Shown in pieces: positions 37,501-51,402 of a stretch of 64,000 bases of DNA. The position numbers were made by a program, and so were the translations under genes. Each line of letters begins with the position of its first letter. The first letter of the stretch is position 1. The notes beneath the pieces are model-generated. The model was not told the DNA's origin, ran no database searches, and saw only the letters and a program-made list of their open reading frames with translations. Origin of the DNA: Aphidius gifuensis. Lineage: Eukaryota; Arthropoda; Insecta; Hymenoptera; Braconidae. The stretch is from positions 26,878,154-26,942,153 of the forward strand of contig NC_057788.1 in the NCBI RefSeq assembly GCF_014905175.1. Direction: 5' to 3'.

Positions 37501-40500
37501 AAAAAAAATGTAAATTAATTTTTAAAATAATTACAGATTTTTTTTGGCAGATAAAATAAATAACTGAAAAATAAAAAAACAATTGTTATCATTAAAATAA
37601 TTGTGAATTAAATCGTTATATTAAAAAAATTAATCGATTAAATCGATAAAGATGGAACGATAATTTATGTAGAGGAGAGAACAAGGCTTTAAAAAAAATT
37701 TAATGAAAAAAAAAAATATAATATTATCATTGATCATCATCATTATCACAATGACAAATAAAGTCATTGTGTTTGAAAAATAAATTTTAACTGTCCTTCA
37801 ATAAATGCGCATTTAAATTAATATATTATAAAGAAATAATAATAATACATACATTATAAGTAATGAAACAATCAAAAATATTATAAATTAATTAAATGTT
37901 GAATATATTTCAGTTGAATTGATGATTATGTTAAATCAAAAATACAGTATACGTGTCTCTCTATATTTCTCAAGACTGGTATTTGAGTATTACATTTAAT
38001 TGAACAGAAAAAAATAATCCCATAAAATTGGAATAAAGATAAAGCATTGAATAAAAAATAAAAAAAGTGTATAATAATAAATTATTTGAATTAAAATTAA
38101 TAATAATTTATTTAATACACATAAAACATTTTTAAAAATAAAAAAGAGTACAGATTATTCAAATCACTAAAATTCAAGGGAAGAAAAAAAAATAATGTAA
38201 AAACTAAACGTTCTCACTGTCTATTATCTATTTTATATCTTTTCGTCTGTAAAAAAACTAAAAAAGAAATATGAAGAAAGAAAAAAAAATATAAATGGAA
38301 AAATAAATAGAAAAAAATATTCTTCAGTAAAGTATTTTTGTTAATGTATGTTAATTACGTACATAAAATTATTCAGTAATTATGATGTTGTAAATTTTCA
38401 AAATGTTGTGATTTTAAAGACAAGTATAAAGTATCCATCTCTACCGCATTGTTAATTGAATACACTGGTCTAAATGGTCCCGAGTATGTTGCCTCTACAA
38501 ACCAAAGCCGGAAGTGTAATTACAGCTTTCAAACTTGAGTTGGATTTAATTCTTCAGAGAATTTAATATATACTTTATTTTATTTTTTTCATAAAAATAA
38601 AAAATTATTAATATTTTAACAATTAATTAAACAAATATTACCTCGAAATGAAATGAAATTTTACTATTTTTTTTATTTCATATTAATTATTCGTCAATTT
38701 ATTTTTACTTTGATATAGAAAAAATTATTTTAGTAATAAATCAAAGCTAGTAATTGCATTTTTTTTTTTATCCTTTTAATGGTTATAACATATTGAAAAA
38801 TATCTTTGCCAATTAAATTTGATTGATATTTTATTGAACTGGTAATAATAAATATCAGATTTTAAAATACTATTCAGTATGTAGAAATTTTTAAAATTAA
38901 AGTTGCACGTTTTACATTTGTTTTTGGTCTTTTTCTATCTATTATATCTAGTTATTGTTAAAATAGTACAAGTATACTTTTAAAATATTACGTTTTCATT
39001 TAAATATTTCATATATTTGTTGTTCAACCAGAAAAAAAAATATATTTATTCAACCTTAAATTTTACTTACATATATATTGTATATATCTTCATGAAATCA
39101 TGGAAATTTATTTATTTCTATTGTATTAAAATAATAATAATAAAATATTTACACACACATGACCTAAATAACTTTTTGCAAAATGAAGATTGTTTTAAAA
39201 TTTTTCATCTAGAGATTAATTTAAACCTTTTTTATGCAAACTCAAATATTGCAAAAGTTTGTCAAAGCTTTTTTTTAATTTTTTTTTTAACTTTATTCAT
39301 AAATTTTATTTAATTTAAAATTTTATTTGAATAAAGTATATAAACAAAGTTAATTGTGAATTTATTTGAAATCCATGAAAGCTTAAAAATATTGAAATTG
39401 AAAATATTATTGGACTTAATCAATCATCATTTGTTAATTTAAAATTGTCAATATCCGGTAATTCCGTTGGGGGAGATTTTTATTTTCATGACAAACATAA
39501 ATGAGTAGAGGGTGAATTTAAAATTAAGGCACTTTTTCTGTCTCACCAGTCACCCATCAACAATTTTCACACATCCCTTCATCGGTAAAATAATTTTATT
39601 TTCTTTTTTTTTTATTTTCAAGCAATTCTCTATGTGATGAGAGAAATAACTAGAGCCTATATATCTACTACACTATTACTATATAAAAAAAGCTTTGAAA
39701 TTCATTATTCTAGTCGTTTTATTATACAAAAAATTCGTTTTTACGATATTCAAATTGTTTTTAATTAAAAAATAAATTATTATTTTATTTTTATTTTCAT
39801 TATTAAAGCTTTGAAAAAAGTATTAACATGAGAATTTTTTCGAAAATTTCACTGTAATTACTATTTATTATTATTTCCATTTTTTTTAAAAAAAAAAAGT
39901 ATATAGGAAGCGAGAATAATTGCATTGAAGTTATTCTGATTGGTTAAAAAATATATTTGCAAAATCCAGAGGCTAAATTAAATTAAAAAAGTTTATTTTT
40001 TTAATAATAAAAATAACAATATATTTTAATTTTTGTGTATTCAAAAAAATAAATAACTCATCAACATTGTCAATGATTAAATCAAATATGAGAATACTGA
40101 TGATTTATTGAAAAATAATATTTATAAAATTAGTTGAGAATTACCGATTAAAATTTTGTCAAATAAACGTGACCAAATAAAATGAATCAATTTAATTAAT
40201 ATAAACTCAATTTATTTTACATTGAAATAATATTTAATTAAATATTTAATTTATGACTTATTATAAAAATATGCTTTTAAAATTTTCATTAAAAATCAAT
40301 CATTTATAATTTCATGTTTATATAATCACATGATAATATTTATTTATCACATAACAATTATTGTTTACTGAATATACGAATAAACAAATTATTTTCATTC
40401 AGTAAAATTTAATTAAAATATAAATTGTTCTCACGTAATAATAAAAAAATAATATACTAAAAATTTAATAATTAAAATTTTTTCATTATTTTAGATGAGA

Positions 40501-41163
40501 TATTATATTTTTATTTTTGAATTATTATATATAATTTTAATTAGAATTTTAATAACAATGTTTAACTAAATGAAAAATTGTTATATTGACCATAGCTGCT
40601 GTTGAAAATATTATAAATTATTAAAATGAAAAAATAAATAAATTAAAAAATCAAAAAGGTACTTATCCTAGATTATACGAGTCGAATACTGAGTGTTTTT
40701 GGTATTGGTATTTAGGCACATGCTAATTAAATGTAACCACCTGATTGAGTTTAACTTTATTGAAACTACAGCTAACAGTGTCATAGTGAAATGAATAAAC
40801 TCCAAAGGCTTTTCATGTGTAATTTCAAACGTTGTGAATAAAACACATGTAAACTGTGCAAATTCTAAATTACCCTAAATTGACTCACACTATTAATTTA
40901 TAAATAGACAAAATTTTCTAAAAGTCCAGATTAGCTGTAGGATCCTAAAAAGCATTTATTTCATTTTCTGTATTGTAAATAATTCAATTAATTCCTAAAT
41001 GAATAATATATTTTAATAAAAATTTATAATTTAAAATGTATTAGTCAATTTAGAAAGCTATGTTTCGATCTGGTAATCGACTCATACATTTTTAAACCAT
41101 CGAAATTTTCTATATTTTTAAATATTTATATTTTTCATTTTGTTTTGATTTTTTTTTTTTTAG
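34565..41163. other. RasGRF 3' flank and gene-poor DNA
   Basis: Very AT-rich. AATAAA overlaps the stop region (34560-34565) and recurs at 34806-34811, either of which may end the RasGRF mRNA. Slightly GC-richer patches occur at 34980-35080, 36780-36930 and 38400-38540. I see no supportable coding exon. The frame at 39017-39313 is low-complexity Ile/Phe/Tyr/Leu and is rejected. Confidence 0.55.
35388..35429. repeat. Small tandem duplication of about 21 bp
   Basis: Two adjacent copies of a GTAGCTC..ATACAGTATCCA unit (35388-35409 and 35410-35429) differ only by a 2-base A-run length change. Probably replication slippage. Confidence 0.7.
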
Positions 41164-41390
41164 ATATTTTAATTATTGAATATGCTTGTGTCGCTTGGGT
41201 TTATTGGAAGTACAGAGCTCTCGTCGTGTAACTCATGTATTTGAAACACACATCGTCGAAAAGGACGAGCAGTGTTGTACAATTTTAACACTGATACAAT
41301 TTTTGGCAATAATCCAGATCAATACTCGGGAGAATCAGCTGTTACCAAATTACCAACTGGTACAGAAATAAAAAAAAATCTATGAATTGA
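41164..41390 (+). other. Possible orphan exon (unassigned)
   Basis: A long poly-T tract ends in TAG at 41163, an excellent acceptor, followed by about 220 bases richer in GC than anything nearby. Two overlapping frames are open: one from 41186 to 41371 (61 codons, ...EVQSSRRVTHVFE...) and one from 41245 to a stop at 41385 (46 codons, ...TIFGNNPDQYSGESAVTKLP...). The second reads more like protein. No matching donor or partner exons are visible, so it may be the last exon of a transcript or a non-coding RNA exon. Confidence 0.25.
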
Positions 41391-43319
41391 CTAGTTTTTA
41401 TTTTTCATTTTCACTCTTAAAAATTATTATTATTATTTTGTACATTATTTGTTTTTTTCTACTTGAGTAAATAGAGTGTTTCTTTTTTTTTTTTTTTGTC
41501 TGGATATACTCGGTAAAATTGTTCACAATTTGGCAGGAATGATGATCATATAGACACGTTGAGTGCTAAAAACGATGAAATAAAATAAATAATTTTTTAG
41601 ATTGTACATATTATATTTAAAAAGTAAATTCATACTTTTGCATTCATGCAGATACTCGTGAGATGTTTTTTCAACGAATAAATTTTTAATTAGACTCATA
41701 ATCCGAATAATAAACGAATGAGGCTATAAAAATTTCACGGTTGCGAATTTTGTTTTTTTTTTTTTTTTTTTTTTTATTCACTAAAGTTAACAGTGTATGT
41801 AGTCGTAACGAGCTAGTTTCAATTTTTTATTATTTTTTTAATCTTATTGTTTGTTTATTCTATTTTCGTTAATTTAAATTTTTTTTATTTTTCTGTTTCT
41901 GATTGTTGATAATTAATTTTTACGCAAATTTAAATGTTTATGATTTTTTATTTTTTTTTATTTCTTGAATATTCACTTGGATGAATACATTTACAATCGA
42001 TTATAAAAGTTTTTTAAAATGAAGTTGTGAATTGTGGTAAAGGCACGTGTGTTCGACGGTTCGTGAAAAAAAAATTGCTTGGCAAAGAAAAAGTTAAAAA
42101 ATAAATATAATAAAAATATAAGTACGATGAACAAAAGAAAGAAATGAACAAGTTTTTGTGAGTCTTCTTTTATTCTTTATAATTTATGATTTATTGGATT
42201 AAATGAAGCAACGAGGTAGAAATAAACGATGACAGCTTTTTTAAAAATTCCCAAAGTTATTTTAGTATATGAAAATAATTATTATTATATCAATTTTTAT
42301 TTTTATATATAAAAAAATTTGAGATTAAAAAAATATCATTTAATACGCTTATTAAACAAGAAAATTCAATGTACAAAAATTGTTTTTTTTATCTAAAATA
42401 ATTGGTATACATACATACCAATATATAGAAATATAAATTTTATTTTTATTCAATTTTGAAATATAATAATAAATAACAAATTAAAGTAATTATAATTAAT
42501 GTAATATTTATTTCGTAACTATAGTAAATGAGAGTGGTGATAATAAATTATAGATGTGTATGTTTATTGGTGTAGATTGAGGTGGTTATTTGATTGGTAG
42601 ATGTTCAAATCAATTAAATGTCATAAAGTTAAAGGAGACTAGTTTACGCGTTTCGTTTCGCTTGACAAAACCCAATAATTAATTATTTAGTTTGATGAGC
42701 TCTAACTATCGTACATGACTTGGTTTAGTTTACATCTTTATATACAGATTTTAATCATTTACAATAAATGAATGCAAGTAGTATACACAAAATAATACTT
42801 CCTTTTACAAGAACCATTATTTTATTTTCGACTTGGTAAAATGTCGCAGTGTCGCCGTATTACAAGATAAAACACGTATTCAGACATAAAAACACGATTC
42901 CCTTTCACCCTAGTAATTTATTGCAGCAACATATACTTCCTGCTGGACTTTGAGGCAGTTTGTTAACTTTCATGTTTTACTATTTTGCAAAATAATATGA
43001 ATAACAAATCGATTTAGATTGTGTCAGTCTAGAAACAATTTAGTTTACTTGTTTTGATTTTATTTGGATAAAAGAAATTATATCGTATTTATTTGAAGTT
43101 TTATCATATTTATACTCAACTGACAATAATAGAGGTTTCAGCATATGCCAATTGACTATTCCTATTGTAAAAACGAGAAATAAAAACTAGCTTCGATTGA
43201 TTTAATAGGTTCTGGCATGAAACAATGAACAGTGATAATAATAATTCATTTGTTTTTAATGAATTAACTGACTGATTGCTTGATGTTACTGCTGGGAAAC
43301 GGTTTTTGTGTTCTCCTAT
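41391..43319. other. AT-rich DNA left of the satellite
   Basis: No coding signal. Slightly GC-richer stretches at 42620-42720 and 42800-42970 carry no motif I can name. The first degenerate satellite monomer begins close to 43310. Confidence 0.5.
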
Positions 43320-46300
43320 AATACAAATTGCGAAATACTGAAAAGCTCTTTGCTAATCATTGTTGCCTAATACAAAATACAATTTTTTTTTGACCAAAAA
43401 TTTACTTTATTAGGGAATTATATAATAAAAGAGGTAAACATTTAAAATAATGAAATACCTCTTTGCTAATTATATTCTCCTAATACAAAATGCTATTTTT
43501 TTCAAATTTCGCCGGACAAAAAATTTATTTTATTAGGGAATTATATTATAAAAGAGGTAATCATTTAAAATAATGGAATACCTCTTTGCTAATTATATTC
43601 TCCTAATACGAAATGCTATTTTTTTCAGATTTCACTGGACCAAAAACTTCTTTCATAAGGGAATTATATTATAAAAGAGGTAAACATTTAAAATAATGAA
43701 GTACCTCTTTGCTAATTATATTCTCCTGATACAAAATGCTATTTCTTTTAAATTTCGCCGGACAAAAAATTTATTTTATCAGGGAATTATATTACAAAAG
43801 AGGTAAACATTTAAAATAATAGAATACCTCTTTGCTAATTATATTCTCCTAATACAAAATGCTATTTTTTTCAAATTTCGCCGGACAAAAAATTTATTTT
43901 ATCAGGGAATTATATTATAAAAGAGGTAAACGTTTAAAATAATAAGATACCTCTTTGCTAATTATATTCTCCTAATACAAAATTCTATTTTTTTGAATTT
44001 CGCCGGACAAAAAATTTATTTTATCAGGGAATTATATTACAAAAGAGGTAAACATTTAAAATAATGGAATACCTCTTTGCTAATCATATTCTCCTAATAC
44101 AAAATGCTATTTTTTTCAAATTTCGCCGGACAAAAAATTTATTTTATTAGGGAATTATATTATCAAAGAGGTAAACATTTAAAATAATGGAATACCTCTT
44201 TGCTAATTATATTCTCCTAATACGAAATGCTATTTTTTTCAGATTTCACTGGACCAAAAACTTCTTTCATAAGGGAATTATATTATAAAAGAGGTAAACA
44301 TTTAAAATAATGAAGTACCTCTTTGCTAATTATATTCTCCTAATAAAAAATGCTATTTTTTTCAAATTTAGCCGGACAAAAAATTTATTTTAATAGGGAA
44401 TTATATTATAAAAAAGAGAAACATTCAAAATAATGAAATACCTCTTTCCTAATTATATTCTCCTGATACAAAATGCTATTTTTTTTCAAATTTCGCCGGA
44501 CAGAAATTTATTTTATTAAGAAATTATATTTTAAAAGAGGTAAACATTTGAAATGCTGAATTACCTCTTTGCTAATTATATTCTCCTAATACGACATGCT
44601 ATTTTTCTCAGATTTCACTGGACCAAAAACTTCTTTCATATGGGAATTATTTTATAAAAGAGGTCAACATTTAAAATAATGAGATACCTCTTTGCTAATT
44701 ATATTCTCCTAATACAAAATTCTATTTTTTTCAAATTTCGCCGGACAAAAAATTTATTTTATTAGGGAATTATATTATAAAAGAGGTAATCATTTAAAAT
44801 AATGGAATACCTCTTTGCTAATTATATTCTCCTAATACGATATGCTATTTTTTTTCAGATTTCGCCTGACGAAAAAATTTATTTTATTAAGGAATTATAT
44901 TATCAAAGAGGTAAACATTTAAAATAATAAAATACCTCTTTGCTAATTATATTCTCCTGATACGAAATGCTATTTTTTTCAGATTTCACTGGACCAAAAA
45001 CTTCTTTCATAAGGGAATTATTTTATAAAAGAGGTAAACATTTGAAATAATGAAATACCTCTTTGCTAATTATATTCTCCTAATACGAAATGCTATTTTT
45101 CTCAGATTTCACTGGACTAAAAACTTCTTTTATAAGGGAATTATATTATAAAAGAGGTAAACATTTAAAATAATGAAGTACCTCTTTGCTAATTATATTC
45201 TCCTAATAAAAAATGCTATTTTTTTCAAATTTAGCCGGACAAAAAATTTATTTTAATAGAGAATTATATTATAAAAAAGAGAAACATTCAAAATAATGAA
45301 ATACCTCTTTGCTAATTATATTCTCCTAATACAAAATGCTATTTTTTTCAAATTTCGCCGGACCAAAAATTTATTTTATTAGGGAATCATGTTATAAAAG
45401 AGGTAAACATTCAAAATAATGAAATACCTCTTTGCTAATTATATTCTCCTAATACAAAATGCTATTTTTTTCATATTTCACTAGACCAAAAACTTCTTTC
45501 ATAAGGGAATTATTTTATAAAAGAGGTAAACATTTAAAATAATAAGATACCTCTTTGCTAATTATATTCTCCTAATAAAAAATGCTATTTTTTTCAAATA
45601 TAGCCGGACAAAAAATTTATTTTAATAGGGAATTATATTATAAAAAAGAGAAACATTCAAAATAATGAAATACCTCTTTGCTAATTATATTCTCCTAATA
45701 CAAAATTCTATTTTTTTTTAAATTTCGCCGGACAAAAAATTTTCTTTATCAGGGAATTATATTACAAAAGAGGTAAACATTTAAAATAATGAGATACCTC
45801 TTTGCTAATTATATTCTCCTAATACAACATGCTATTTTTTTCAAATTTAGCCGGACAAAAAATTTATTTTATTAGGGAATTATATTATAAAAAAAAGAAA
45901 CATTCAAAATAATGAAATACCTCTTTGCTAATTATAATCTCCTTATACAAAATTCTATTTTTTTTAAATTTCGCCGGACAAAAAATTTATTTCATCAGGG
46001 AATTATATTACAAAAGAGGTAAACATTTAAAATAATGAAATACCTCTTTGCTAATTATATTCTCCTAATACAAAACGCTATTTTTTCAGATTTCACTGGA
46101 CCAAAACTTTTCATAAGGGAATTATTTTATAAAAGAGGTAAACATTCAAAATAATAAGATACCTCTTTGCTAATTATATTCTCCTAATACTAAATGCTAT
46201 TTTTTCAGATTTCACTGGACCAAAACTTCTTTCATAGGGAATTATTTTATAAAAGAGGTAAACATTTAAAATAATAAGATACCTTTTGCTAATTATATTC

Positions 46301-49300
46301 TCCTAACAAAAATGCTATTTTTTCAAATGTAGCCGGACAAAAAATTTATTTTAATAGGGAATTATATTATAAAAAAGAGAAACATTCAAAATAATGAAAT
46401 ACCTCTTTGCTAATTATATTCTCCTAATACAAAATGCTATTTTTTTCAAATTTCGCCGGACAGAAATTTATTTTATTAAGAAATTATATTTTAAAAGAGG
46501 TAAACATTTGAAATGATGAATTACCTCTTTGCTAATTATATTCTCCTAATACGACATGCTATTTTTCTCAGATTTCACTGGACCAAAAACTTCTTTCATA
46601 AGGGAATTATTTTATAAAAGAGGTCAACATTTGAAATAATGAGATACCTCTTTGCTAATTATATTCTCCTAATACAAAATTCTATTTTTTTCAAATTTCG
46701 CCGGACAAAAAATTTATTTTATTAGGGAATTATATTATAAAAGAGGTAATCATTTAAAATAATGGAATACCTCTTTGCTAATTATATTCTCCTAATACAA
46801 AATTCTATTTTTTTCAAATTTCGCCGGACAAAAAATTTATTTTATTAGGGAATTATATTATAAAAGAGGTAATCATTTAAAATAATGGAATACCTCTTTG
46901 CTAATTATATTCTCCTAATACAAAATGCTATTTTTTCAAATTTCGCCGGACAAAAAATGTATTTTATTAGGGAATTATATTATAAAAGAGGTAATCATTT
47001 AAAATAATAGAATACCTCTTTGCTAATTATATTCTCCTAATACAAAATGCTATTTTTTTCAAATTTTGCCGGACCAAAAATTTATTTTATTAGGGAAGCA
47101 TATTATAAAAAGTAAGCACCCATTCAAAATAATGAATTACCTCTTTGCTAATTATATTCTCCTAATACAAAATGCTATTTTTTTCAGATTTCACTGGACC
47201 AAAAACTTCTTTCATAAGGGAATTATATTATAAAAGAGGTAAACATTTAAAATAATGAGATACCTCTTTGCTAATTATATTCTCCTAATACAAAATGCTA
47301 TTTTTTTCAAATTTTGCCGGACAAAAAATTTATTTTATTAGGGAATTATATTATAAAAAAGGGAAACATTCAAAATAATGAAATACCTCTTTGCTAATTA
47401 TATTCTCCTAATACAAAATTCTATTTTTTTTAAATTTCGCCGGACAAAAAATTTATTTTATCAGGGAATTATATTACAAAAGAGGTAAACATTTAAAATA
47501 ATGAGATATCTCTCTGCTAATTATATTTTCCTAATACAAAATGCTATTTTTTTTAAATTTCGCCGGACAAAAACCTTATTTTATTAAGGAATTATATTTT
47601 AAAAGAGGTGAACTTTATAAATAATGAAATACCTCTTTGCTAATTCTATTCTCCTAATACAAAATGCTATTTTTTCAAATTTTGTCGGACCAAAAATTTA
47701 TTTTATTAGGGAATTATATTATAAAAAAGGTAAACATTTAAAATAATGAAATACCTCTTTGCTAATTATATTCTCCTAATACAAAATTCTATTTTTTTCA
47801 AATTTCGCCTGACAAAAAACTTTATTTTATTAAGGAATTATATTATCAAAGAGGTAAACATTTAAAATAATAAAATACCTCTTTGCTAATTATATTCTCC
47901 TGATACGAAATGCTATTTTTCTCAGATTTCACTGGACCAAAAACTTCTTTCATAAGGGAATTATTTTATAAAAGAGGTAAACATTTAAAATGATGAGATA
48001 CCTCTTTGCTACTTATATTCTCCTAATACAAAATGCTATTTTTTCAAATTTAGCCGGACAAAAATATTTATTTTATTGAGAATTATATTATAAAAAGGTA
48101 ATCATTTAAAATAATAGAATACCTCTTTTGCTATTTATATTCTCCTCACACAAAATGCTATTTTTTTCAAATTTTGCCTGACCAAAAATTTATTTTATTA
48201 GGGAAGCATATTATAAAAGAGGTAAACATTCAAAATAATGAAATACCTCTTTGCTAATCATATTCTCCTAATACAAAATGCTATTTTTTTCAGATTTCAC
48301 TGGACCAAAAACTTCTTTCATAATGGAATTATTTTATAAAAGAGGTAAACATTTAAAATAATGAGATACCTCTTTGCTAATTATATTCTCCTAATACAAA
48401 ATGCTATTTTTTCAAATTTCGCCCGACAAAAAATTTATTTTATTAAGGAATTATATTATAAAAAAGGGAAACATTCAAAATAATGAAATACCTCTTTGCT
48501 AATTATATTCTCCTAATACAAAATTCTATTTTTTTTAAATTTCGCCGGACAAAAAATTTATTTTATCAGGGAATTATATTACAAAAGAGGTAAACATTTG
48601 AAATAATGAGATACCTCTCTGCTAATTATATTTTCCTAATACAAAATGCTATTTTTTCAAATTTCGCCCGACAAAAAATTTATTTTATTAAGGAATTATA
48701 TTATAAAACAGGTAAACATTCAAAATAATAAAATACCTCTTTGCTTATTATATTCTCCTAATACAAAATCCTTTTTTTTTTTTAAATTTCGCCGGACAAA
48801 AACCTTATTTTATTAAGGAATTATATTTTAAAAGAGGTGAACTTTATAAATAATGAAATACCTCTTTGCTAATTCTATTCTCCTAATACAAAATGCTATT
48901 TTTTTCAAATTTTGTCGGACCAAAAATTTATTTTATTAGGGAATTATATTATAAAAAAGGTAAACATTTAAAATAATGAAATACCTCTTTGCTAATTGAA
49001 TTCTCCTAATACAAAATTCTATTTTTTTTAAATTTCGCCGGACAAAAAATTTATTTTATCAGGGAATTATATTACAAAAGAGGTAAACATTCAAAATAAT
49101 AGAATACCTCTTTGCTAATTATATTCTCCTGATACAAAATGCTATTTTTTTCAAATTTCGCCGGACCAAAAATTTATTTTATTAGGGAATCATGTTTTAA
49201 AAGAGGTAAACATTCAAAATAATGAAATACCTCTTTGCTAATTATATTCTCCTAATACAAAATGCTATTTTTTTCAAATTTTGTCGGACCAAAAATTTAT

Positions 49301-49623
49301 TTTATTAGGGAATTATATTATAAAAAAGGTAAACATTTAAAATAATGAAATACCTCTTTGCTAATTATATTCTCCTAATACAAAATTCTATTTTTTTCAA
49401 ATTTCGCCTGACAAAAAACTTTATTTTATTAAGGAATTATATTATCAAAGAGGTAAACATTTAAAATAATAAAATACCTCTTTGCTAATTATATTCTCCT
49501 GATACGAAATGCTATTTTTCTCAGATTTCACTGGACCAAAAACTTCTTTCATAAGGGAATTATTTTATAAAAGAGGTAAACATTTAAAATAATGAGATAC
49601 CTCTTTGCTAATTATATTCTCCT

Positions 49624-51345
49624 AATACAAACTGCTATTTTTTTCAAATTTAGCCGGACAAAAAATGTATTTTATTAGGGAATTATATTATAAAAGAGGT
49701 AATCATTTAAAATAATAGAATACCTCTTTGCTAATTATATTCTCCTAATACAAAATGCTATTTTTTTCAAATTTTGCCTGACCAAAAATTTATTTTATTA
49801 GGGAAGCATATTATAAAAGAGGTAAACATTCAAAATAATGAAATACCTCTTTGCTAATCATATTCTCCTAATACAAAATGCTATTTTTTTCAGATTTCAC
49901 TGGACCAAAAACTTCTTTCATAATGGAATTATTTTATAAAAGAGGTAAACATTTAAAATAATGAGATACCTCTTTGCTAATTATATTCTCCTAATACAAA
50001 ATGCTATTTTTTCAAATTTCGCCCGACAAAAAATTTATTTTATTAAGGAATTATATTATAAAAAAGGGAAACATTCAAAATAATGAAATACCTCTTTGCT
50101 AATTATATTCTCCTAATACAAAATTCTATTTTTTTTAAATTTCGCCGGACAAAAAATTTATTTTATCAGGGAATTATATTACAAAAGAGGTAAACATTTA
50201 AAATAATGAGATACCTCTCTGCTAATTATATTTTCCTAATACAAAATGCTATTTTTTCAAATTTCGCCCGACAAAAAATTTATTTTATTAAGGAATTATA
50301 TTATAAAACAGGTAAACATTCAAAATAATAAAATACCTCTTTGCTTATTATATTCTCCTAATACAAAATCCTTTTTTTTTTTTAAATTTCGCCGGACAAA
50401 AACCTTATTTTATTAAGGAATTATATTTTAAAAGAGGTGAACTTTATAAATAATGAAATACCTCTTTGCTAATTATATTCTCCTAATACAAACTGCTATT
50501 TTTTTCAAATTTAGCCGGACAAAAAATGTATTTTATTAGGGAATTATATTATAAAAGAGGTAATCATTTAAAATAATAGAATACCTCTTTGCTAATTATA
50601 TTCTCCTAATACAAAATGCTATTTTTTTCAAATTTTGCCTGACCAAAAATTTATTTTATTAGGGAAGCATATTATAAAAGAGGTAAACATTCAAAATAAT
50701 GAAATACCTCTTTGCTAATCATATTCTCCTAATACAAAATGCTATTTTTTTCAGATTTCACTGGACCAAAAACTTCTTTCATAATGGAATTATTTTATAA
50801 AAGAGGTAAACATTTAAAATAATGAGATACCTCTTTGCTAATTATATTCTCCTAATACAAAATGCTATTTTTTCAAATTTCGCCCGACAAAAAATTTATT
50901 TTATTAAGGAATTATATTATAAAAAAGGGAAACATTCAAAATAATGAAATACCTCTTTGCTAATTATATTCTCCTAATACAAAATTCTATTTTTTTTAAA
51001 TTTCGCCGGACAAAAAATTTATTTTATCAGGGAATTATATTACAAAAGAGGTAAACATTTAAAATAATGAGATACCTCTCTGCTAATTATATTTTCCTAA
51101 TACAAAATGCTATTTTTTCAAATTTCGCCCGACAAAAAATTTATTTTATTAAGGAATTATATTATAAAACAGGTAAACATTCAAAATAATAAAATACCTC
51201 TTTGCTTATTATATTCTCCTAATACAAAATCCTTTTTTTTTTTTAAATTTCGCCGGACAAAAACCTTATTTTATTAAGGAATTATATTTTAAAAGAGGTG
51301 AACTTTATAAATAATGAAATACCTCTTTGCTAATTCTATTCTCCT
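49624..51345. repeat. Two tandem copies of a seven-monomer (861-bp) block
   Basis: Diagnostic variants repeat at exactly 861 bases (7 x 123): ATACAAACTG-type monomers at 49624 and 50485, and the variant ATACAAAATCC plus poly-T at 50361 and 51222. The intervening sequence is nearly identical, indicating a recent unequal crossover or replication-based duplication. A related copy of the second marker lies at 48761, 13 monomers (1600 bases) before 50361. Confidence 0.8.
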
Positions 51346-51402
51346 AATACAAAATGCTATTTTTTTCAAATTTCGCCGGACCAAAAATTTATTTTATTAG
51401 GG

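Noticed and set aside
39017..39313. 98-codon frame in the RasGRF 3' flank
   Set aside because: Almost only Ile, Phe, Tyr, Leu, Asn and Lys, as expected by chance in this composition.
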